Source: an uncultured Coriobacteriaceae bacterium
GTDB taxonomy: Bacteria; Actinomycetota; Coriobacteriia; Coriobacteriales; Eggerthellaceae
Assembly (NCBI GenBank): GCA_900552365.1
Contig: URZP01000005.1
Coordinates: forward strand, 1 to 40,264
Direction: 5' to 3'
Length of the DNA: 40,264 bases
Shown here: in pieces, positions 35,168-40,264 of the stretch
Layout: every line of letters starts with the position of its first letter
How positions within the stretch are numbered: position 1 is the first letter of the stretch
The notes under the pieces: generated by a model
What the model was told of the DNA's origin: nothing
The model's input: the letters and a program-made list of their open reading frames with translations, nothing else
The model's database searches: none
Program-made: the position numbers and the translations under genes

Positions 35168-36568
35168 TTACAAAACGCGCTTCTCGACGATCTCGGCCGG
35201 CACATCATCGCTTTCAGGTTGGCCGATGAAGCACAGGGTCGAAACTCGCTGGTCAGCCACACCGTCTTCGACAAGAACCATGCCGGCAAGGCCGGTGGTC
35301 TTGCGGTACGCCTTCGACATACCGCCGTCGATCATAACGATCTTGCCGCCGCAACGGACAGGGTTTTCACCATCCTTAACCTTTACGGGAACATGGCCGC
35401 ACACGATGCGTGAACAGGCAGGCTCCATCCCAAAATCGCAGAACACGCCGTCGATAGCCGCCTCGTCGTCAAGCAGGGAGTAAAACGCGTTCTTGACCTC
35501 TTTGCGAGCGGCCTTGTCGGCAATGTAATAAATCTCGAACGTCGCCATCTTGCTTTTCGCGAACAACGGCGAGCCTTGGCCAAGCCACAGGTACCACAGC
35601 AAGTCGCCACCGCGCTTCTTCGCTTCCTCGTCCTTAGAAAGGAACGCCTCGCGAACAACGCGGTCGACCTCGTCAAGAAGGGCTTTACCCTTAAGAGGGC
35701 GACCCAAGAAGTCGGTCTCCATCAGCGAGCCATCAGCGTTCAGGGGCACGCACGCATGAAAAACAAGGTCGTTCCCGCAAATGCGGTACAGCCCGCCCTT
35801 GCGAAGCAGCACGTTAATATGGCGCTTCAGGCGCTCGCTGCTCTGGAAGGACTGCTGCAACGCCGCGATAACTTCTTCCTCTTGATCGGTAAGTTTGTTC
35901 GGATCGGCAGGATCAACCGTGGTGAACACCGTATCCGTCAGCGGATACTCGATTCCATCAACCACCACGGTGTTCGCAGCGAAATCGATCGCGCTCATCA
36001 GCTTGCGATCCTGAAGGTTGAAAGCGGGATTCTCGTTGATGAGCTGCGCTTCCACCTTGAATTGGATGACAGCCATCGCCTTTTGAACTTTAACGTTCAG
36101 CTCGACCAGGTTGTCAGGCAAGCCGTTGGTCTCTTTCAAGCCGAACGCAACGCAAGGATCGTCGGCGTAAACAGTTGCGGCAAACTTCTCGAGCGGCGCA
36201 CGATCGATGCCATACGCGTCAAGAATGTCAAGGTTGCCATAGCGTGCGCAGTTGCGAACCACATGCGCGATGCAGCCGCGATTGCCAAGGGCTGCGCCCA
36301 TCCACACCACGTCATGGTTGCCCCATTGGATATCAAGATTGTCCATGCCAGCGATCTTATCCATGATCAGTTCTGCGGCAGGGCCTCGGTCATAGACATC
36401 GCCAACCAAATGAACATAGTCGGCAGAACCCTCCAAGCCCGCGCATTCGCCGTCGACGATCTGCGAGAAAATCCTGCTTTCGCCATGGGGGTCGGAGACG
36501 AAGAACACACGGCCTCCTTCATTGGCCTGCTGCAAAAGGTCCTTCGATCCGCACGCTTCAGCTTCCAT
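35168..36568 (-). CDS. fbp: Class III fructose-1,6-bisphosphatase, compact form
   Basis: A 466-residue protein from ATG 36568 with a strong AGGAGG. Calcineurin-like metal motifs are all present: SDPHGE (Asp26, His28), GDVYDRGP (Asp57), WGNHD (Asn84, His85) and CGHVPVK. The ending KIVMIDGGMSKAYRKTTGLAGMVL is diagnostic of FBPase class III. The Bacillus enzyme is about 670 residues; here roughly 80 N-terminal residues and internal segments are absent, so SDPHGE comes almost at the start. The enzyme hydrolyses fructose 1,6-bisphosphate in gluconeogenesis. Reduced length may change allosteric control. Confidence 0.9.
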   Translation of the reverse strand: MEAEACGSKDLLQQANEGGRVFFVSDPHGESRIFSQIVDGECAGLEGSADYVHLVGDVYDRGPAAELIMDKIAGMDNLDIQWGNHDVVWMGAALGNRGCIAHVVRNCARYGNLDILDAYGIDRAPLEKFAATVYADDPCVAFGLKETNGLPDNLVELNVKVQKAMAVIQFKVEAQLINENPAFNLQDRKLMSAIDFAANTVVVDGIEYPLTDTVFTTVDPADPNKLTDQEEEVIAALQQSFQSSERLKRHINVLLRKGGLYRICGNDLVFHACVPLNADGSLMETDFLGRPLKGKALLDEVDRVVREAFLSKDEEAKKRGGDLLWYLWLGQGSPLFAKSKMATFEIYYIADKAARKEVKNAFYSLLDDEAAIDGVFCDFGMEPACSRIVCGHVPVKVKDGENPVRCGGKIVMIDGGMSKAYRKTTGLAGMVLVEDGVADQRVSTLCFIGQPESDDVPAEIVEKRVL

Positions 36569-36934
36569 GCATTCCTCCTGTTCGAAAGCGTGAACACGCT
36601 TGTTTTTCCCACTCGTCGATTGGCAGGCAAGAACCAGCGCATCGCTTAAGTTCCGGCAACGTCCGCCTTGGGCAAGGTCGCCAGGCACACCATCTCTTAT
36701 TTTAATGCAATCGAGCACTGCGCCGACACCGCGCCGACCGCCTCGGTCAGCGGTTCGCCGCCGTTACATCAGGCGGCGAACGCCCTAAGCGTCGCCCACG
36801 CATCAGCCACGCCAGTAAGCCCATCTTTCAACTGCGTCATCAAACGCTGCTCTCCGGCAAACAAAAAGGCCGAGCGGCGTTGCCACTCGGCCTTCAATGC
36901 GATTCTTATCGCGCTGTAGCTTCTGCCACCTGTC
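36569..36934. other. Intergenic region with an unexplained inverted repeat
   Basis: This 366-base gap has no convincing gene; frames here lack ribosome sites and family features. It holds a perfect 10-bp inverted repeat (GTTCGCCGCC at 36753-36762, GGCGGCGAAC at 36772-36781, 9-base loop) with no T-tract on either strand, then the transporter terminator. The fbp promoter should lie here, but I see no clear boxes. Confidence 0.6.
36858..36894 (-). terminator. Intrinsic terminator of the DASS transporter gene
   Basis: Perfect 9-bp arms AAGGCCGAG (36866-36874) and CTCGGCCTT (36886-36894) are followed on the minus strand by TTTTTGTTTG, 40 bp beyond the transporter stop. Confidence 0.88.
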
Positions 36935-38404
36935 TTACAGCATCACGCAAGCCAGCGGGTATGCGAAGACGAGCATCAGGATGAACTCGGCGATGATGAT
37001 GACGCCCGTGTACCTGTAGATGTCAGACGGACGGAGCCACTCGGTGTTGGCGAACATCATTGCTGCGAACGGGGAAGCTGCCGGAGTGAACAGAGCGCAG
37101 GACAGAACGAAGAAGATGCTGACTGCGATGATAGGCTCAGCAACGACACCAGAGGTGGAGCAGTAAGCGAAGATGATGGTCTGGAAGATCATGCCGATAA
37201 CCAGAGAGTTGCAGAGGTTGGTAAGAACCATCTGGATAAGCAGGGCGAAGATGACGAACGTGAAGCCACCCATGCCGGAGAACAGCGGGCTCAGCAGAGT
37301 CTTCAGGCCAGCGGTGATGCCGGTCTTCTCGTTGGTGAGGATCGAGCTGAGCATAATGGCGGCAACGATCAGGAAGAAGATGCCCCAAGAAACGCCCTTC
37401 TGGATAGACGGGCCAACCTGAACGACGGGCTTGCCGCCGATGTAGAGGCCGGCGAAAACGCCGCAGAAGACAACGGCCATGCCGATGATGTTCTGGTTAA
37501 GGAACGCGAAGAACGGGATGCCCTTGAAGAAGCTGGGCAGAAGCATAGCCAGGGTCAAGACAACGACAACCCAGAACAAAGTCTTCTGACGAGCGTCCAG
37601 CGGAGGCAGAGGGTTCTTGTTGAGCTCTTCGATCTTGAGGTTCTTCAGACGACTTACGTCAGGACGGAAGACGAACTTGCAGATCAGGATAGCCATGCCC
37701 ATGAAAACAAGACCAACGATGAGCTCGTAGATGAAGTACATGCCGTCGTTCATGAAAGCCGGGTTACCGGAAAGCTGGCGGTAGTTCGCGAGCATTGCAA
37801 GGCCGTTGGACTTATAAGGCGGAACCGCGAATGCAGCCAGTGCGGAAACCACGACCATGATAACCATCAGGATGCTGTAGGGATCGCGATCCTCGGCCTT
37901 GTAACCAACCTGGTTAAGTGCTTCGTAAACGATCGGCCACATAAGGATGACGGCCGGGGTAACGCCAACGAAGATGGACATTGCGAAGCAAGCCAGGCAA
38001 ACCATAAGGGTGAAGACCCAAGGACGGCCCTCGGAGATCTTGCGCGTAAGAAAGAAACGGCCGATGTGAGCCGTGATTCCCTCATGAGCAAGAGCGCCGG
38101 CGAAGAGCATCATGAAGAAGACCTGAACGACAACGGTGTTGCCGAAAGCCAAGCTCAAAACGTTGGCCATGCTGTCGTAATCGGACAGACCAACCATAGC
38201 GACGCAGAAAACAGACGACCACAGTACGTCAACCGTGGTCCACAGGTACAAGGTACCCAAGAAAATGCCCAGGATCTGCATGCCAACGGCGGTGACAGGC
38301 TCCAGCGGCGGAATGAACCTGAAGATCATCATGATGGCAAAGCCAATGATGAAATGGATGTTCTTCGAGGTTCCCAATTGAAGGCCCTTCGAGGATTCTC
38401 TCAT
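36935..38404 (-). CDS. DASS/SLC13-family anion symporter
   Basis: A 489-residue membrane protein with about 11-13 hydrophobic helices, ATG 38404 after GGAGGAAGGG. Family features include the duplicated scaffold: an N-terminal half with FFMMLFAGALAHEGIT and FVGVTPAVILMWPI, and a C-terminal half with VSWGIFFLIVAAIMLSS, LTNLCNSLVIGMIF and TPAASPFAAMMFANTEW (SNT-like hairpin regions). DASS members move dicarboxylates, sulfate or related anions with sodium, or exchange them. The next gene upstream encodes an arylsulfotransferase, and the two share a 25-bp upstream element. I therefore infer transport of sulfate or an aryl-sulfate-related anion. Confidence 0.88.
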   Translation of the reverse strand: MRESSKGLQLGTSKNIHFIIGFAIMMIFRFIPPLEPVTAVGMQILGIFLGTLYLWTTVDVLWSSVFCVAMVGLSDYDSMANVLSLAFGNTVVVQVFFMMLFAGALAHEGITAHIGRFFLTRKISEGRPWVFTLMVCLACFAMSIFVGVTPAVILMWPIVYEALNQVGYKAEDRDPYSILMVIMVVVSALAAFAVPPYKSNGLAMLANYRQLSGNPAFMNDGMYFIYELIVGLVFMGMAILICKFVFRPDVSRLKNLKIEELNKNPLPPLDARQKTLFWVVVVLTLAMLLPSFFKGIPFFAFLNQNIIGMAVVFCGVFAGLYIGGKPVVQVGPSIQKGVSWGIFFLIVAAIMLSSILTNEKTGITAGLKTLLSPLFSGMGGFTFVIFALLIQMVLTNLCNSLVIGMIFQTIIFAYCSTSGVVAEPIIAVSIFFVLSCALFTPAASPFAAMMFANTEWLRPSDIYRYTGVIIIAEFILMLVFAYPLACVML

Positions 38405-38460
38405 TACCCTTCCTCCTTCTTATTTCGGGGCGTTCCCTTTTTGCCCCGTTTCCCAATACA

Positions 38461-38485
38461 CAATGCGATTACCCTATCACACTTT
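38461..38485 (-). promoter_or_regulatory. Shared upstream element, transporter copy
   Basis: This 25-bp block begins 57 bp upstream of the transporter ATG and matches the block at 40173-40197 at 18 of 25 positions without gaps. The conserved parts are CAATGC at one end and TATCACA-N-TTT at the other. On the coding strand it reads AAA-N-TGTGATA, with a possible -10 (TAGGGT) inside. Confidence 0.5.
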
Positions 38486-38566
38486 CTACAAATGCCCTTC
38501 GCACGGTCTCCCTTATTGCACTTGCACAAACCGCAAACCTGAAAAAGAGAGCCTTTAAAGGAAATG

Positions 38567-38598
38567 CAGACGCGCCCCGCAGTTGCAAGGCACGTCTG
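38567..38598 (-). terminator. Terminator after the arylsulfotransferase
   Basis: CAGACG and CGTCTG arms, extended by GCC/GGC around a mismatch, lie 45 bp beyond the arylsulfotransferase stop. The minus strand continues CATTTCCTTT, so the T-tract is imperfect. It separates the sulfotransferase from the transporter gene. Confidence 0.5.
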
Positions 38599-38642
38599 TT
38601 TCTTTCTCGGTCACATCGTCAAACGATGCGTCAAACCCAAGC

Positions 38643-40067
38643 CTAGATACCGGTTACGCAGGCAGCGATGTTGGTGTTGAAGCCATTGGCGCCCTCGACG
38701 GTGACGGCGTTGGTCTCGTAGTCGCTTGCGAACGAGCCCTCAAGCTGGAACTTGGAGCAGTCAATGCGCGGGATCTCAACCTCTTCGGGCTTCTCGAGCT
38801 GCGGAATCCACTCGTACGGGATTCGGTAGGCGCGATAAATCAGGTTCATGCCGGCCTCGGGGTACACGTACTCCCAAACAAGCTTCTGATCCTTGGTGTA
38901 CTCACGCAGGATGGCCGAGCAGCCTTCGCAGATAAGCGTGTTGCCGTTGGGCAGGCGCTGCGCATCAGAAGTAAGCGGGCTGTAGAAGTAGTTGCCGTTG
39001 AAGTTGAATCCGCCGCCGGAAGCGATGGGCTCGCCGGTGCACTCCCAGACGATCTCGAGCGTGGTGGGGTCGAACTCGACGACGCGCGAGGAGTCGCGAC
39101 GGGTGACCTTCAGGCCCTGCTTAGAGAACTGGTTGGGGGCGCCATAGCCGGCCCAGCCGCCGTTGTCGTAGACCATGATGTGGCCCTCGCCCGGCAGGCC
39201 CTTCGGGATCATATGAGTATGATGCGGGCCGACGATGGTTCCGAACAGGCGCAGTTCCTGAGTCTTCGTGAAATCGGGGCCGACCTGCCACACGACGTCG
39301 CCGGACTCATGGTCGATGATCCACATCATGTTCATCTCGCGGGAGTCCATGATGATGTTCTCGGGCTTGAATCGCTCGTCGCCGGCATCGAACCACTTGT
39401 TCGGGCCAAGGTAGCTGCAGCAGTTGATGTGGAAGAGGTCGCCCTGGCCCTCGGGGCCCGCGTTCTGCGTGTTGGGGTTGCGGAACATGGCGTTCTTCTG
39501 AACCTCATCGAAACCGAACTGGTTGAAATGCTCGACGGCGCTCCACTCCCAAAGGATGTTGCCCTCGCGGTCGATCTCAAGCAGGCGGTCGTCAAGCAAG
39601 TTCTGCGGGGAGATCTTGGGCTTCTTCACGTCGTTATGCGTAAGGACGAGCATCTTGTCGAAGTTGGGGTCGGGCTCCTGGCCGGGAGCATAGTAGCCAA
39701 CAGGGCTGCCGGAAACCTGATAGTCGTGATGCTGGCGTGCGCTCCAGTAGGGCTCGCCGTCGTCAACGACTTCCTGGTTCTTGGTGAACTGCCACTCGAT
39801 GTTGCCATCCCAGTCGACCATGGTAAGGTCCTGCTGATCTTGATAAGCAAATTCGGCACCGCGGGTGCGCAAGCTGCCAATGAGGTGACCACCGGGGAGC
39901 ATCTTCGCGGGGAAGCCGGCCATGTCTTTCCAGAAACGAACGATCTTGCCGTTCATGTCCAGCAAGATGATACCGTGACCCTTACCGACGAACAGGGTGT
40001 AACCGCTGTAAGCCTCTTCGGGGTAGTAAACCGTAACACCGGTCGGGTATACGTTTGGACGTCCCAT
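38643..40067 (-). CDS. Arylsulfotransferase-family protein (PAPS-independent type), no signal peptide
   Basis: A 474-residue protein from ATG 40067 with GGGAAG. It has the beta-propeller repeats of the Arylsulfotran family: G-x-I-V-R-F-W, G-N-I-E-W-Q-F, G-N-I-L-W-E-W, GDVVWQV and LVWEYVYPEAG blades. Conserved His clusters ARQHHDYQ, LFHINC and GPHHTHMIP are candidates for the His that carries sulfate. The line DAQRLPNGNTLICEG is characteristic. Family enzymes move sulfate from one phenolic sulfate ester to another phenol without PAPS. Characterised forms are periplasmic, but this one has no signal peptide or Tat motif and is presumably cytoplasmic, so a transporter is needed. A DASS transporter lies next to it. 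Confidence 0.88.
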   Translation of the reverse strand: MGRPNVYPTGVTVYYPEEAYSGYTLFVGKGHGIILLDMNGKIVRFWKDMAGFPAKMLPGGHLIGSLRTRGAEFAYQDQQDLTMVDWDGNIEWQFTKNQEVVDDGEPYWSARQHHDYQVSGSPVGYYAPGQEPDPNFDKMLVLTHNDVKKPKISPQNLLDDRLLEIDREGNILWEWSAVEHFNQFGFDEVQKNAMFRNPNTQNAGPEGQGDLFHINCCSYLGPNKWFDAGDERFKPENIIMDSREMNMMWIIDHESGDVVWQVGPDFTKTQELRLFGTIVGPHHTHMIPKGLPGEGHIMVYDNGGWAGYGAPNQFSKQGLKVTRRDSSRVVEFDPTTLEIVWECTGEPIASGGGFNFNGNYFYSPLTSDAQRLPNGNTLICEGCSAILREYTKDQKLVWEYVYPEAGMNLIYRAYRIPYEWIPQLEKPEEVEIPRIDCSKFQLEGSFASDYETNAVTVEGANGFNTNIAACVTGI

Positions 40068-40172
40068 ATTCTTTCTTCCCTTCCTCTACTGCTTGCTTTC
40101 TCTACTATCTCTCCCTACGCGAACTCAGTGAGCGCAGGCCCTTACGGCCTTCTCCTTTCGCCTCAAGTCGCG

Positions 40173-40197
40173 CAATGCCCACATCGTATCACAGTTT
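40173..40197 (-). promoter_or_regulatory. Shared upstream element, arylsulfotransferase copy
   Basis: This is the partner of the element at 38461-38485, with CAATGC and TATCACA-N-TTT blocks at the same spacing, 106 bp upstream of the ATG. A possible -10 (TACGAT) lies within it. Just upstream on the coding strand, TGTG recurs at roughly 10-bp intervals, which could be an activator site. Confidence 0.5.
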
Positions 40198-40264
40198 GCA
40201 CATATTTGACACATTTTTTCACCACACACGTTTTCCCAGGTCAAAACAAGAAAAGGACGGCATC

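Overview
The window looks like a chromosomal segment of a high-GC, anaerobic, host-associated actinobacterium. I infer Coriobacteriia, probably Eggerthellaceae or a near relative, from gene content alone: a giant Ig-like/DUF4430 surface protein, a tandem EcfA1-EcfA2 fusion, an NSS transporter, a rhodanese-fused CoA-disulfide reductase, and a leaderless arylsulfotransferase beside a DASS transporter. I could not run a search to confirm this. There is no prophage, CRISPR array, tRNA or rRNA.

Layout. 1-5260 (minus) is the N-terminal 1753 residues of a secreted giant protein whose C-terminus lies outside the window. 5491-7185 (minus) holds a small hypothetical gene, a YbaN/DUF454 membrane protein and a MerR regulator. 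Both the merR and ybaN starts are preceded by matching MerR-type promoters with a dyad inside a long (~19 bp) spacer. 7350-9120 holds a membrane-anchored endonuclease/exonuclease/phosphatase-fold protein (minus) and a nitroreductase (plus). 9201-14165 (minus) is a Bce-type peptide-sensing module (response regulator, kinase, ATPase, permease) whose kinase is cut by an in-frame TAA. 14250-17507 (minus) is a riboflavin ECF transporter operon (ribU, fused ecfA1A2, ecfT) led by an FMN riboswitch and an intrinsic terminator.

17885-21364 holds an NSS amino-acid symporter with a structured leader (minus), divergent from CoA-disulfide reductase (plus). 21485-24646 (minus) is a copper island: csoR with an operator embedded in a near-consensus promoter, then copA fused to a C-terminal CopZ-like domain that has its own Shine-Dalgarno and ATG. 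24779-26233 (minus) is an intact ORF of IS1634-transposase type in which all three catalytic acidic positions appear lost. 26450-29654 (plus) is a pantothenate cluster (panD, panC, a BASS/PanS-like transporter, a nitrilase-family amidase), followed by ferrochelatase.

31071-36568 holds housekeeping genes: acyl-ACP thioesterase, an Rrf2 regulator, an HD-domain protein, DAHP synthase, a Nudix hydrolase and a compact class III fructose-bisphosphatase. 36935-40067 (minus) pairs a DASS/SLC13 anion transporter with an arylsulfotransferase. Their upstream regions share a 25-bp element matching at 18 positions, which suggests co-regulation of an aryl-sulfate function.

The strongest leads are the MerR dual-operator circuit, the broken Bce kinase with an otherwise intact module, the CopA-CopZ fusion with an internal start, the catalytically dead but intact transposase relative, and the shared element upstream of the sulfotransferase and anion transporter.
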